Positions 1 through 8,513 of a DNA stretch of 64,000 nucleotides are shown here, piece after piece. The stretch spans positions 1 through 64,000 of the forward strand of contig NZ_JARKPQ010000114.1 of assembly GCF_029975155.1 (NCBI RefSeq), given 5' to 3'. The position numbers and the translations under genes are program-made. Every line of letters begins with the position of its first letter. The first letter of the stretch is position 1. Source of the DNA: Propionicimonas sp. GTDB taxonomy: Bacteria; Actinomycetota; Actinomycetes; Propionibacteriales; Propionibacteriaceae. The notes beneath the pieces are model-generated. The model saw only the letters and a list, made by a program, of their open reading frames with translations. It did not search any database and was not told the origin of the DNA.

Positions 1-677
1 GCGGCGAAACCGAGCCCGGCCAGGACGAACAGGCCCACCGGCAGCACGACCTCCCAGCCGCGGTCGGCGAGCGACCCGCTCTCCCAGACCCGCACCGACA
101 GGAAGGCGTTGCTGTGCAACAGCGTGAGCGTGATGGTCAGCCCGGACAGCACCGCGCCGATGCTCACCCCCGCCAGGGTGAGGGTGAGCGGACCGGCCCC
201 GCGCCCTCCGGCCGAGCCGAGGGCGTACACCGCGACGGTGGTGACCACGGCGCCGGCGAAGGCGAACCAGATGTAGCCGAGCAGCGAGGTGATCGGCAGG
301 AACGCCACCGCCAGCGTCATCGCGAAGCTCGCGCCGGCGCTCACCCCGAGCAGGCCGGGGTCGGCCAGCGGGTTGCGGGTCATGCCCTGCATCAGCGCTC
401 CGGCGACGGCGAGCGCACAGCCGACGACGACGGCCAGGACGGTCCGCGGCAGCCGCTGGTCGCGAACGATCACCTGGTCGAGCACGGTTGGGTCGTACCG
501 GAACAGCGCGTCCCACACCTCGGGCAACGGGACGGGCTTCGCGCCGACGGCGATGCTCAGCAACATCGCCACCGCCAGCGCGCCCAGCGCCAGCCACAGC
601 CAGAGGCGACGCCCGGACGCCAGCGCGCCAGGAGCCGCCGCGGGAGCGGCGTCCGGACGGGCCAGGGTCGCGGTCAC
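1..677 (-). CDS. FecCD-family iron-siderophore ABC permease (partial)
   Basis: Inner-membrane permease half of an iron-siderophore importer of the FecCD/BtuC family. About 225 residues are present; the C-terminus lies beyond the left edge. After a short Ala/Pro-rich leader come the first membrane segments and the family-typical stretches RLPRT and GMTRNPLADPGLLGVSAGAS, which carry the usual RxPR and NPLA...P..LG pattern of these permeases. The GTG start at 677 overlaps the TGA of the upstream siderophore-interacting protein gene by 4 bases (GTGA), so the two are translationally coupled in one operon with the lipoprotein receptor. I see no sign of decay in the visible part. The cognate ATPase should lie to the left of the window. 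Confidence 0.88.
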   Translation of the reverse strand, partial: MTATLARPDAAPAAAPGALASGRRLWLWLALGALAVAMLLSIAVGAKPVPLPEVWDALFRYDPTVLDQVIVRDQRLPRTVLAVVVGCALAVAGALMQGMTRNPLADPGLLGVSAGASFAMTLAVAFLPITSLLGYIWFAFAGAVVTTVAVYALGSAGGRGAGPLTLTLAGVSIGAVLSGLTITLTLLHSNAFLSVRVWESGSLADRGWEVVLPVGLFVLAGLGFA

Positions 678-1567
678 AGTCCGAGCGCGGTCAGGCGGTC
701 GTCGTACTCCTGCTCGATGTCGGCCTCGTCCCGGTCGGACTGCCACATCTCCTCGAGTTCGGCCTTGACGGCCGGCGCAAGGGCCTCCCAGCGCTCGTGC
801 CACTGCTCGGCCGCGTCCGTCCAGTACCCCACGACCTTGAAGTCGGACGCCGCCATGCCCAGCTCGCGGCGCAGGTACTTGCGGATGCTGCGCAGTTCCC
901 TGGCCTCGCCCGCGACCCACACGTAGCCCTGGCCGGGCGGGAACTGCAGGCTGCGCAGCGCGTCCTCCATCCGGCTCGGCCCGACCCCGTTGCCACCGTG
1001 CAGCCAGGTGAGGGTCGCCCGGGGATGGAGCTGCAGCGGGATCTCATCGGCCGGGCCCGGGACCTCGGCGATCACCCGGGTCGGCAGGGTCGGCGGCGTC
1101 TGCTCGAGGATCCGGGCCAGCGCGGGCAGGCCGGCCAGGTCGGCGACCAGGACCTGCCACACAGCGCCCTCGGGCAGGTGGTACATGCCGATCGGCGAGT
1201 TCAGCCCGACGAGGTCGCCCGGCCGGGCCGACTGCGCCCAGGTCGTGGCCACCCCGTGGCCGTGGACGACGAAGTCGACGGTCACCTCGCGGCGGTCGGC
1301 GTCGAACTGGCGGACGGTGTAGGTGCGCAGCAGATCGAGATCGATCGTGGCGTAGTCGAGGGCGTCACCGGCGACGGCGGGCAGTATCGGCTCGCGGGAG
1401 CCCGGGGCGGGGAAGATCAGCCGGATGTACTCGTCGCCCACGCCCGTGCTCAGGTAGTCGGCGACGCCCGCACCGCCGATCACGATCCGGCGCAGGGTGG
1501 CGGACAGGTCGGCGACGGAGACCACCTCACCGGTGAACACCCGCATCGGGACGGACGTGTCACGCAT
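674..1567 (-). CDS. Siderophore-interacting FAD-binding protein
   Basis: Cytoplasmic flavin reductase of the SIP/ViuB family (297 residues), which releases iron from imported ferric siderophores with NAD(P)H. The N-terminal FAD-binding barrel has the expected RTYTVRQF motif (RxYTxR) near residue 85, followed by GHGVATTWAQSARPGDLVGL. The C-terminal NAD(P)-binding half has WVAGEA and ends with KVVGYWTDA, matching the conserved KxxGYW region of the family. It overlaps the upstream lipoprotein gene by 8 bases and the downstream permease gene by 4, so it sits inside the uptake operon rather than beside it. Length and motifs are complete. Control by iron through the box at 2547-2565 is inferred. 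Confidence 0.93.
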   Translation of the reverse strand: MRDTSVPMRVFTGEVVSVADLSATLRRIVIGGAGVADYLSTGVGDEYIRLIFPAPGSREPILPAVAGDALDYATIDLDLLRTYTVRQFDADRREVTVDFVVHGHGVATTWAQSARPGDLVGLNSPIGMYHLPEGAVWQVLVADLAGLPALARILEQTPPTLPTRVIAEVPGPADEIPLQLHPRATLTWLHGGNGVGPSRMEDALRSLQFPPGQGYVWVAGEARELRSIRKYLRRELGMAASDFKVVGYWTDAAEQWHERWEALAPAVKAELEEMWQSDRDEADIEQEYDDRLTALGL

Positions 1568-2525
1568 CGGCGAACGCCTTCTCGATGACGTCGAGGAAGG
1601 CCAGCTGACCGCTCGGCGAGCCGTAGGTCATCTCCATCTCGTAGGTCTGGATGCGGTTGTTCTTCACGAACGGCAGCGCCGCCCAGACCTTGTTCCTGCC
1701 GAGGGTGTCCATCATGGTGGCGAACTCCTTCTCGCCGGTCTCGCCGACGCCGATGATCACGAAGGCGATGTCGATGTCCGAGAGCTGGCCGAGGTTCTCC
1801 CCGCTCAGCGAGACCCCGTCCCCGTTGTCCTTCTTGGCGCCCGGGAACACCGTCAGGCCGAGATCGGCGAAGGCCTGGCACTCCACGCCGGAGTAGCAGG
1901 ACGAGGAGACCTTGCCGTCCCAGTAGCCCACCGGCGCGACCACGGTGTCCTTCGCCTTGTCGCCGATCGCGGCCTTCACCTCGGCGACCCTGGCCCGGTA
2001 TGTCGTCATCCACGCCTCGTACTGCTGGGTGCGTCCCAGCGCTTCGGCGGTCTCCTTGAAGTGCTCCATCCAGCTGCGGCCGTCGAACGCGTTCACGCTG
2101 TAGGTGGGCGCGATCTCCTTCAGCCGTTCGTGGGTCTTCTCGTCGTAGCCCAGCCCGTTGAGGATGAAGTCGGGACTCGCGGCCAGGATCTTCTCGTAGT
2201 TGTAGTCGGGGTAGTTCGCGAACGGCGTCACTCCCTGCAGCGCCTCCTGCGGGAAGAAGCTCGGGAAGGTCGTGTAGCCGCTGTCGCCCCGGATCGGCTG
2301 CTCCTTGGCCAGCGGATAGCCCAACGCGATCAGGATGTCCACGTCGGTGGTGTACATGCCCAGGGCCGCCTGCGGCTCGGCCGGCAGGGTCACGTCCCCG
2401 AACTGCGACGAGACGGTCACGCTCGCGGCCGGCGCGGGAGCAGCGGCGAGTTTCGGGCTGGTCGTGGTGCAGGCCGACAGGGCCAGGGCGACGGCGGCGA
2501 CCGCGGCGAGGCGGAGTGAACGCAT
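1560..2525 (-). CDS. Iron-siderophore ABC substrate-binding lipoprotein
   Basis: Secreted, membrane-anchored receptor of a ferric-siderophore importer (321 residues, periplasmic-binding-protein type 2, FepB/FhuD-like). The N-terminus is a lipoprotein signal with lipobox LSAC, so Cys20 would be the mature lipidated residue. A Thr/Ala-rich linker follows, then the binding domain (FGDVTLPAEPQAALGMYTTDVDILIALGY...), with the family's 'P.R.V.L......D.L.ALG'-like opening, and a long helix joining the two lobes. It is the first gene of the three-gene operon and overlaps the next by 8 bases. An iron box lies 22 bases upstream of the ATG, so induction under iron limitation is expected. The ligand cannot be told from sequence. 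Confidence 0.92.
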   Translation of the reverse strand: MRSLRLAAVAAVALALSACTTTSPKLAAAPAPAASVTVSSQFGDVTLPAEPQAALGMYTTDVDILIALGYPLAKEQPIRGDSGYTTFPSFFPQEALQGVTPFANYPDYNYEKILAASPDFILNGLGYDEKTHERLKEIAPTYSVNAFDGRSWMEHFKETAEALGRTQQYEAWMTTYRARVAEVKAAIGDKAKDTVVAPVGYWDGKVSSSCYSGVECQAFADLGLTVFPGAKKDNGDGVSLSGENLGQLSDIDIAFVIIGVGETGEKEFATMMDTLGRNKVWAALPFVKNNRIQTYEMEMTYGSPSGQLAFLDVIEKAFADA

Positions 2526-2546
2526 AAGGCAGTCCTTCGACGTAGA

Positions 2547-2565
2547 TTAGGTAAGGCTTACCTTA
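2547..2565 (-). promoter_or_regulatory. DtxR/IdeR-type iron box
   Basis: The 19-mer TTAGGTAAGGCTTACCTTA is a near-perfect palindrome (one mismatched pair) and matches the DtxR/IdeR consensus TTAGGTTAGSCTAACCTAA at most positions. It lies just upstream of the lipoprotein gene start at 2525, where bound repressor would block the promoter. The family role is established; binding here is inferred. Confidence 0.85.
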
Positions 2566-2599
2566 TCTAAATCCCACTGCCCTGGCATCACGTCCGTCT

Positions 2600-2890
2600 T
2601 TCGATGCACAAGCACGCTGAATCCACCGGTCCTCAGCCCGGATCCACCGATCGAACACGTCTCGACAAGCTCGACGAACGGCTTCGGTGGATCGGGGCGA
2701 GGACGAGCCCGATGGCGTCACGAAGGGCCTGCTCGCCGACACCTGCGAGGATCTGCACTCTCGACGGCGTAACCGCAGCGCCGCCCGCCAACAGGGAGCA
2801 TCGACAGTGCAGATCCTCCCGGCGGAGGTTGCCCTTCGTGACGCTTCGTTCGTTCCTCACGAAGCTCCTCAGGGAGCGGTTGGAGGAGAG
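2600..2890. repeat. Intergenic repeat cluster with nested inverted repeats
   Basis: This stretch between the iron operon promoter and the amidase stop has no credible gene. It holds one copy of the GTCTCGACARGCTCGAC dispersed element (2659-2681), bracketed by GATCCACCG and CGGTGGATC. Next to it is a nested structure: 12-base perfect arms GTCACGAAGGGC (2717-2728) and GCCCTTCGTGAC (2831-2842) enclose a second 12-base perfect pair, AGGATCTGCACT (2748-2759) and AGTGCAGATCCT (2806-2817). A CCTCAGGGA end typical of the other local repeats follows at about 2868. It looks like a REP-type composite that could fold as an extended hairpin. It could also end transcription of neither, one or both flanking genes. 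Confidence 0.6.
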
Positions 2891-4315
2891 CTAATTCGGG
2901 TCCTGGGAGACGAAGGGGTGCTCCCAGCCGACGGCCGACTCGAGCTGGGCCGACAGGCTGAGCAGGACCTCCTCGGCGCCGAAGCGGCCGCCGAGCATCA
3001 CGCCGATGGGCAGGCGGCGGCCGTCCACCTCGGCGGTGTGCAGCGGCAGGGAGACGGCCGGGCGGCCGGAGAGGTTGTAGACGCTGGTCCAGGGTGTGAA
3101 CCGGGTCTGCGCGGCGAAGTCGGCCGCCGGGTCGGCGTCGTTCCGCAGCGCGCCGACCAGTGCCGGCGGCTGCGCCAGCGTGGGCGTGAGGATCACGTCG
3201 AACGCGTCCCAGGCGAGGGCCACCTCCACCGTCAGCCGCTGCACGGCCGCCGCTGCCGCCGCGTACTCCACTCCGCTGGTGGCACGGCCGGTTTCCCGCA
3301 GCCACCGGGTCAGCGGACGCAGCACCGGCTCGGCCTCCCCGGGCAGCGGGATGGACGCCGCACCCACGGCCCAGAGCGCCCCGAACGCCTCCCAGCGCTG
3401 GACCGGGAACGGCACCGGCGCCTCGTCCACCTGGTGACCGAGGTCGGCCAGTGTCTCCGCGGTGGCGCGCGCGGCAGCCAGGCACGCCGGGTGCACGTCG
3501 GCCTCCGCGATCACCGGCGTGGTCAGCACGCCCACGCGCAGCCGTCCCGGCTCCCGCCGCGCGGCGTCGAGGAAGGGTGCCGCCGGTGGCGGGGCGAGGT
3601 AGGTCTCCCCCACCCCGTGGCCGGCCAGCACGTCGAGAGCGACCGCCGTGTCGGCCACCGTCCGGGTCAGGACGCCGTCGGTGCCCAGTCCCGGGCCGGG
3701 CGGACGCAGCCGTCCCGCGCTGATCCGGCCACGGCTCGCCTTCAGCCCGACCAGCCCGCAGGCCGACGCCGGGATCCGGATGGACCCTCCCGCGTCCGAG
3801 GCGTGCGCGATCGGGGCGAGTCCCGTCGCCACGGCCGCGGCCGCGCCACCGCCGGAACCGCCGGCCGAGCGGGTCAGGTCCCACGGCGTCCGCGCGGCGG
3901 GAGCCCCCTCCGGCTCGGTGTAGCACGGCAGGCCGAACTCCGGGGTCGCGGTCTTGCCGAGCATCACCGTCCCCGCAGACGCGAACCAGCCGACGATGTC
4001 GTCGTCGACGTCCGCGACGTTGCCGCGCAGCGCGACCGAACCGGCCTCCAGGCCCACGCCGGCGACCGGATTGAGGTCCTTGATCGGGCACGGCACCCCG
4101 GCGAGCGGACCCACGGCCTCCGCGCGGGCGACCGCCGCGTCCACCGCCGCGGCCTGGACGAGCGCCAGTTCGGGGGTCAGCCGCGCGTAGGCCCCGACGA
4201 AAGGCGACAACCGCTCGGCCCGCTCCAGGTACGCGGTGGCGACCTCGACGGCCGACACCGCCCGCGAACCGACGGCTCGCGCCGTCGCCAGCGCGTCGAG
4301 CTCGACCAATTCCAT
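2891..4315 (-). CDS. Amidase-signature family hydrolase
   Basis: Amidase of 474 residues from the Ser-cisSer-Lys family, which hydrolyses C-N bonds of amides. The catalytic lysine is in GVPCPIKDLN (about residue 80). The glycine-rich signature GGSGGGAAAAVA and the nucleophile region SDAGGSIRIPAS follow at about residues 150-185. The ATG at 4315 was chosen because it overlaps the TGA of the upstream ndh gene (TGATG); a longer open frame reaching into ndh is antisense-like and is not believable as protein. Substrate is unknown: the family includes aspartyl/glutamyl-tRNA amidotransferase A subunits, but there is no gatB or gatC beside it, so a stand-alone amidase is more likely. Translational coupling to ndh is seen directly; any functional link is not evident. 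Confidence 0.9.
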   Translation of the reverse strand: MELVELDALATARAVGSRAVSAVEVATAYLERAERLSPFVGAYARLTPELALVQAAAVDAAVARAEAVGPLAGVPCPIKDLNPVAGVGLEAGSVALRGNVADVDDDIVGWFASAGTVMLGKTATPEFGLPCYTEPEGAPAARTPWDLTRSAGGSGGGAAAAVATGLAPIAHASDAGGSIRIPASACGLVGLKASRGRISAGRLRPPGPGLGTDGVLTRTVADTAVALDVLAGHGVGETYLAPPPAAPFLDAARREPGRLRVGVLTTPVIAEADVHPACLAAARATAETLADLGHQVDEAPVPFPVQRWEAFGALWAVGAASIPLPGEAEPVLRPLTRWLRETGRATSGVEYAAAAAAVQRLTVEVALAWDAFDVILTPTLAQPPALVGALRNDADPAADFAAQTRFTPWTSVYNLSGRPAVSLPLHTAEVDGRRLPIGVMLGGRFGAEEVLLSLSAQLESAVGWEHPFVSQDPN

Positions 4316-5670
4316 CAGTGCTTGATCTTCCCCGGATTCAGCGTGCCGGCGATGGTGGGCTGGAAGTCCTCGCCGAGCTGCTTGACCGCGAGTCGGCCGA
4401 CCAGCTGCTGCTCCGTGGTCACGCGCTCGGACCGAGCCCGGCCGACGAAGGTGATCAGCCAGTGCAGCAGGGTGGTCACCCGGTTCTTGAAGCCGACCAC
4501 GTAGATCAGGTGGACGAACAGCCACGCGAACCACGCCGGGAACCCGGACAGCTCCAGCTTCCCCACCTTCGCGACCGCACCGTACCGGCTGATCACCGCC
4601 ATCGAGCCCTTGTCGTGGTAGGCGAAGGACGCGGTCACCGGGTGTCCGGTCAGCTCTCCCCGGATCTTCGAGGCGGCGTAGCGGCCACCCTGAATCGCCA
4701 CCTGGGCGACGCCCGGCAGCTTGTCCAGGCTGATCATGTCGCCGACCACGAACACCTCGGGGTGCCCCGGCAGTGTCAGGTCGGGGTTGACCATGATCCG
4801 TCCGGCCCGGTCGAGTTCGGCGCCGGACTGCTCGGCCAGCGTCCGGCCCAGCGGGCTCGCCTGCACCCCGGCGGCCCAGATCTTGCAGGAGGCCGCGATC
4901 CGCTCGGTGGAACCGTCCTTGTCCTTCACCTCGAGCCCGGTGGCGTCCACATCCGTGACCAGTGCGCCCAGCCGGACCTCCACGCCGTTGCGTTCCAGCT
5001 CCGTCTTCGCCGCGGCGGACAGCTTCGCACCGAACGGCGGCAGCACCACGTCCATGCCGTCCAGCAGCAACACCTTCGCGTCGCGGGTGTCGATCCTGCG
5101 GAAGCTGCGGCGGAGGGTGTGCTGGGTGAGTTCCGCGATCTGCCCGGCCATCTCCACCCCGGTCGGACCGGCCCCCACGATGACGAAGGTGAGCAGTCGC
5201 TGCCGCTCCTCCGCGTCCTCGCTGAGCTCGGCCATCTCCAGCGAGCCGAAGATCCGCGCGCGCAACTCGAGCGCGTCGTCGATGGTCTTCATGCCGGGCG
5301 CGAACGTCGCGAACTGGTCGTTGCCGAAGTACGACTGGCCGGCGCCGGCGGCGACGATCAGGTAGTCGTACTTGAGCGCGATGGTCTTGGCCAGCTTCTC
5401 CGCCACCACGACCCGGCTGGCGAGGTTGATCCGGTTGACCTCCGCCAGCAGGACGGTGGCGTTGGCCTGCTTACGCAGGATGTCGCGGGTGGCCGGGGCG
5501 ATCTCGCCCGTGGACAGGATCCCGGTGGCCACCTGGTACAGCAGCGGCTGGAAGAGGTGGGACACGGTACGGGACACCAGCGTGACGTCGACCGGCGCGT
5601 CGGCGAGGGCCTGCGCCGCGAACAGCCCGCCGAAGCCTGAGCCGATGATGACGACCTGGGGACGGGTCAT
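4315..5670 (-). CDS. ndh: Type II NADH:quinone oxidoreductase
   Basis: Single-subunit, non-proton-pumping NADH dehydrogenase (451 residues) that passes electrons from NADH to menaquinone at the inner face of the membrane. The FAD-binding Rossmann motif GSGFGGLFAAQAL is at the N-terminus and the NADH-binding motif VGAGPTGVEMAGQIAEL at about residue 170. The C-terminal FAD contact VFVVGDM...GVAQVAIQGGRYAA and a hydrophobic, membrane-associating tail follow. The ATG at 5670 follows GGAGG at a good distance. An 82-codon upstream extension in the same frame reads through dispersed repeats and was rejected. It gives the cell a second NADH dehydrogenase beside the nuo complex encoded just upstream. 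Confidence 0.95.
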   Translation of the reverse strand: MTRPQVVIIGSGFGGLFAAQALADAPVDVTLVSRTVSHLFQPLLYQVATGILSTGEIAPATRDILRKQANATVLLAEVNRINLASRVVVAEKLAKTIALKYDYLIVAAGAGQSYFGNDQFATFAPGMKTIDDALELRARIFGSLEMAELSEDAEERQRLLTFVIVGAGPTGVEMAGQIAELTQHTLRRSFRRIDTRDAKVLLLDGMDVVLPPFGAKLSAAAKTELERNGVEVRLGALVTDVDATGLEVKDKDGSTERIAASCKIWAAGVQASPLGRTLAEQSGAELDRAGRIMVNPDLTLPGHPEVFVVGDMISLDKLPGVAQVAIQGGRYAASKIRGELTGHPVTASFAYHDKGSMAVISRYGAVAKVGKLELSGFPAWFAWLFVHLIYVVGFKNRVTTLLHWLITFVGRARSERVTTEQQLVGRLAVKQLGEDFQPTIAGTLNPGKIKH

Positions 5671-5786
5671 GCTGACCTCCACTCGATGAGGTGTGCCCGG
5701 CAGTAGGGCAACCCTAGACGGCGACGCCCTATTCCGGAACGGCCGCCGTCCCACCCCGGACACGACTCCCCGAAGTGGCGCGAATC

Positions 5787-5885
5787 GGGGACAGGTCCCA
5801 TTCCCGTTCACCCGCCTCGGGGTGAACGGGAATGGGACCTGTCCCCAGCGGTTCGCTCGGGTGGATGGGAATGGGACCTGTCCCC
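5787..5885. repeat. Long palindromic repeat (GGGGACAGG...CCTGTCCCC family), three arms
   Basis: Two 27-base arms, 5787-5813 and 5820-5846, are perfect inverted copies around a 6-base loop; the outer ends read GGGGACAGG and CCTGTCCCC. A third arm in the orientation of the second lies at 5859-5885 with a few changes. The structure fills the gap between the end of the polyprenyl synthase gene (5933) and the ndh start (5670), so its RNA hairpin could close the nuo transcript. Related palindromes lie at 55123-55176, and diverged half-copies at 45216-45260 and 46443-46476. Confidence 0.8.
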
Positions 5886-5932
5886 AGCGTTCGTGGACCG
5901 AGAGCGGAACCGTCACCGGTCCGATCGGGTGG

Positions 5933-6946
5933 TCAGGCGGAGCGGGAGATGACGCCGTCGCAGAGGGCGGCCAGCGCGGTCTTCGCGGGGCCGTCGGGCA
6001 GGGGTGCCAGGTGGGCGCGGGCGACCTCCGCGCGGCGGCGGATCTCCTCGCGCGCCTCCGTCATCGCCGGGTGGGCACGCATCAGCCGCAGGGCCTCGGC
6101 GAGATCGGCGTCCGCGGACAGGTCGGCGTCCAGCAGGGCCAGCAGGCGCGCGTCCGCCGGATCGGTGCTGCGGCGCGCCAGCAGGGTCGGCAGCGTGGGC
6201 ACCCCGGCCCGCAGGTCGGTGCCGGGCGTCTTGCCGGACGAGTCGCTGGCGATGTCGAGGATGTCGTCGCTGAGCTGGAAGACCATCCCGATCTCCTCGC
6301 CGTAGGCGTCCAGCGCCCGCAGCTCCTGCTCCCCCACGCCGGCCACCATGCCGCCGAAGATCGCGGACGCGGCGATCAGCGAGCCGGTCTTGTCCGCCAG
6401 CACCTCCAGGTAGTGCTCGAGCAGGTCCGCACCCGGCTTCGGGCCGCGGGTCTCCGCGATCTGGCCCTGGACGAGCCGGGCGAACGTGTTTGCCTGCAGC
6501 GTCACGTAGTCGGTGCCGAGGGTGGCGACGATCGAGGACGCCCGGGAGAACAGGAAGTCGCCGACCAGGATCGCGACGGTGTTGTCCCACCGCTGGTTGG
6601 CGCTGGGCGCACCACGGCGCAGCTGGGCCTCGTCCATCACGTCGTCGTGGTAGAGGCTCGCGACGTGGGTCAGCTCCATGACGAGCGCCGCCCGCACCAC
6701 GGCCTCCTCGTCCGGCTCGGCGGCCAGCAGGGACGCGAGCACGACCAGCAGCGGACGGAACCGCTTGCCGCCGGCATGGATGATGTGCTGCGCGGCCTCG
6801 GTGACGAAGTCTGTGTCGGCCTCCGCAGCCACGGCCAGCCGCTGCTCGACCCGGTCGAGCAGGTCGGTCACTCGGGCGGTGAAGTCCCCCGGCAGGTCTC
6901 CGACAAGGTCGGCTGGTTGGGTCGCGACGGGCACGCCGGACAGCAT
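5933..6946 (-). CDS. Long-chain polyprenyl diphosphate synthase (menaquinone side chain)
   Basis: Trans-isoprenyl diphosphate synthase of 337 residues, expected to build the hepta- to nonaprenyl tail of menaquinone by adding isopentenyl units to farnesyl or geranylgeranyl diphosphate. The first aspartate-rich motif lies in SLYHDDVMDEAQLRRG, with the DDxxD and the substrate-binding RR, and the second in QLSDDILD. GGKRFRP marks the isopentenyl diphosphate site. The residues before the first motif are small (no bulky block seen), which fits a long product, but chain length cannot be fixed by eye. The gene starts 4 bases after nuoN, so it reads as the last gene of the nuo operon and joins quinone supply to the enzyme that uses it. 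Confidence 0.9.
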   Translation of the reverse strand: MLSGVPVATQPADLVGDLPGDFTARVTDLLDRVEQRLAVAAEADTDFVTEAAQHIIHAGGKRFRPLLVVLASLLAAEPDEEAVVRAALVMELTHVASLYHDDVMDEAQLRRGAPSANQRWDNTVAILVGDFLFSRASSIVATLGTDYVTLQANTFARLVQGQIAETRGPKPGADLLEHYLEVLADKTGSLIAASAIFGGMVAGVGEQELRALDAYGEEIGMVFQLSDDILDIASDSSGKTPGTDLRAGVPTLPTLLARRSTDPADARLLALLDADLSADADLAEALRLMRAHPAMTEAREEIRRRAEVARAHLAPLPDGPAKTALAALCDGVISRSA

Positions 6947-6950
6947 AGCC

Positions 6951-8513
6951 TCAGCGCAGGAAGGTGCTCGCCGAGGTCACCAGGTCCAGCAGTGGACCGG
7001 GGAACAGCCCGAGGTAGGCCGACGCCAGCGCGCCCAGCGCGACCGGCACCCAGGTCATCCCGCTGGCCCGCCCGACGGTCACGCCCTCGGCCGGCTCGGC
7101 GAAGAACATCAGCACGATCACCCGCAGGTAGACGTAGGCGGCCACCAGGCTGAGCGCGACCGCGGCGACGACGAGCCACGAGTAGCCCCCGCGCCACGCG
7201 GCCGAGAACACCGCCCACTTGCCGATGAAGCCCCCGGTCAGCGGGATGCCCGCGAAGCTCAGCATCAGCACGGCGAAGATCCCCGCCAGCAGCGGGTTCT
7301 TCCTGCCGAGCCCGGCCCAGCCCGCGATCTCGTGCACCTCGCCGGCCTGGTTGCGCACCATGGTCACGATCGCGAACGCCGCGACGGTCGCGAAACCGTA
7401 GGCCACGAGGTAGAACAGGATCGAGCCGAAGCTGTTCACCTGACCGGTCACGCCGGCGGTCGCGCCGACCGCCGCGACCAGGATGAATCCGGCGTGCGAG
7501 ATCGAGCTGTAGGCCAGCAGCCGCTTCATGTCGGTCTGGGTCAGCGCGACCACCACGCCGACGGCCATGGTGATCACGGCCACGGTCGCGAGCAGCGGCT
7601 GCCAGCTCCACCGCTCGGCCCCGAACGCGACGAACAGCACGCGGACGGTGGCGCCGACGGCGGCGAGCTTGGTGCAGATCGCCATGAACCCGGTGACCGG
7701 GGTCGGGGCGCCGACGTACACGTCCGGGACCCAGTTGTGGAACGGCACCGCGCCGATCTTGAACAGCAGTCCGACGGCGATGAACGCCATGCCGGTGTAG
7801 AGCAGCCCGCGCCCGTAGACCGGGTCGGCGATGGCGTCGCTGATCCGGGCCAGGTCGAACGAGCCGGCGAAGCCGTAGACCAGCGCCACCCCGAACAGGA
7901 AGAAGGCGGACGACAGCGCACCGAGCAGGAAGTACTTCAGCGCGGCCTCCTGGCTGAGCAGGCGCCGGCGGCGGGCCATCCCGGACAGCAGGTACAGCGG
8001 CAGCGACATCACTTCGAGCGCGACGAAGGCGGTGAGCAGGTCGTTGGCCGCGACGAAGACCATCATGCCGCTCAGCGACAGCAGGGCCAGCGGGAAGACC
8101 TCGGTGTGCTCGTGCCGCGCGGCGGTCGCCTCGGCCTCGGCGGGGCTGCCGGGGACGGACGCGGCCGAGGCGGCGAACGAGGTGGCGCCGTTGTTCAGGT
8201 CGCGTTCGGCGAACACCAGCAGGCTGAGCAGGCCGAAGACCAGCAGCGCACCCCACATCAGGTAGCTGGGGCCGTCCAGGCTGATCGAGCCCATCACCAT
8301 CAGGCCGAGGCTGTTCTTCGGCTGGATCCACGACAGCACCAGCAGCACGAACGCGATGCCGATGCCGATCTCGAACAGCACGACCTGGCTGAGGAACCGC
8401 CAGCGACGCGGGACGAGCGCCTCGACGCCGATGCCGATGCAGCCGGCGACCAGGACCACCAGGACGGGCGCGAGCTGCAGCCACTCGAAGGTGGGCGCGG
8501 TGATCGGGTTCAC
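6951..8513 (-). CDS. nuoN: NADH-quinone oxidoreductase subunit N
   Basis: Antiporter-like proton-pumping membrane subunit of complex I (520 residues, about 14 helices). The core motif region is visible: VALEVMSLPLYLLSGMARR (conserved glutamate in TM5), LFKIGAVPFHNWVPDVYVGAP (conserved lysine and the PFHxWxPDVYxGAPTP signature), and later KRLLAYSSISHAGF. The GTG start at 8513 overlaps the nuoM stop (GTGA). A longer in-frame extension into nuoM was rejected. It is the last structural gene of the nuo set, followed 4 bases later by the polyprenyl synthase gene. Confidence 0.96.
   Translation of the reverse strand: MNPITAPTFEWLQLAPVLVVLVAGCIGIGVEALVPRRWRFLSQVVLFEIGIGIAFVLLVLSWIQPKNSLGLMVMGSISLDGPSYLMWGALLVFGLLSLLVFAERDLNNGATSFAASAASVPGSPAEAEATAARHEHTEVFPLALLSLSGMMVFVAANDLLTAFVALEVMSLPLYLLSGMARRRRLLSQEAALKYFLLGALSSAFFLFGVALVYGFAGSFDLARISDAIADPVYGRGLLYTGMAFIAVGLLFKIGAVPFHNWVPDVYVGAPTPVTGFMAICTKLAAVGATVRVLFVAFGAERWSWQPLLATVAVITMAVGVVVALTQTDMKRLLAYSSISHAGFILVAAVGATAGVTGQVNSFGSILFYLVAYGFATVAAFAIVTMVRNQAGEVHEIAGWAGLGRKNPLLAGIFAVLMLSFAGIPLTGGFIGKWAVFSAAWRGGYSWLVVAAVALSLVAAYVYLRVIVLMFFAEPAEGVTVGRASGMTWVPVALGALASAYLGLFPGPLLDLVTSASTFLR

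Noticed and set aside
4318-4534. Longer start for the amidase gene
   Set aside because: The added residues read over the 3' end of ndh in another frame and have no amidase character; the ATG at 4315 overlaps the ndh stop as in coupled genes.
5671-5916. N-terminal extension of the type II NADH dehydrogenase by 82 residues
   Set aside because: The extension translates the palindromic repeats (GQVPFPFT and NGNGTCP-type residues); the FAD motif starts right after the ATG at 5670, which has a good ribosome site.
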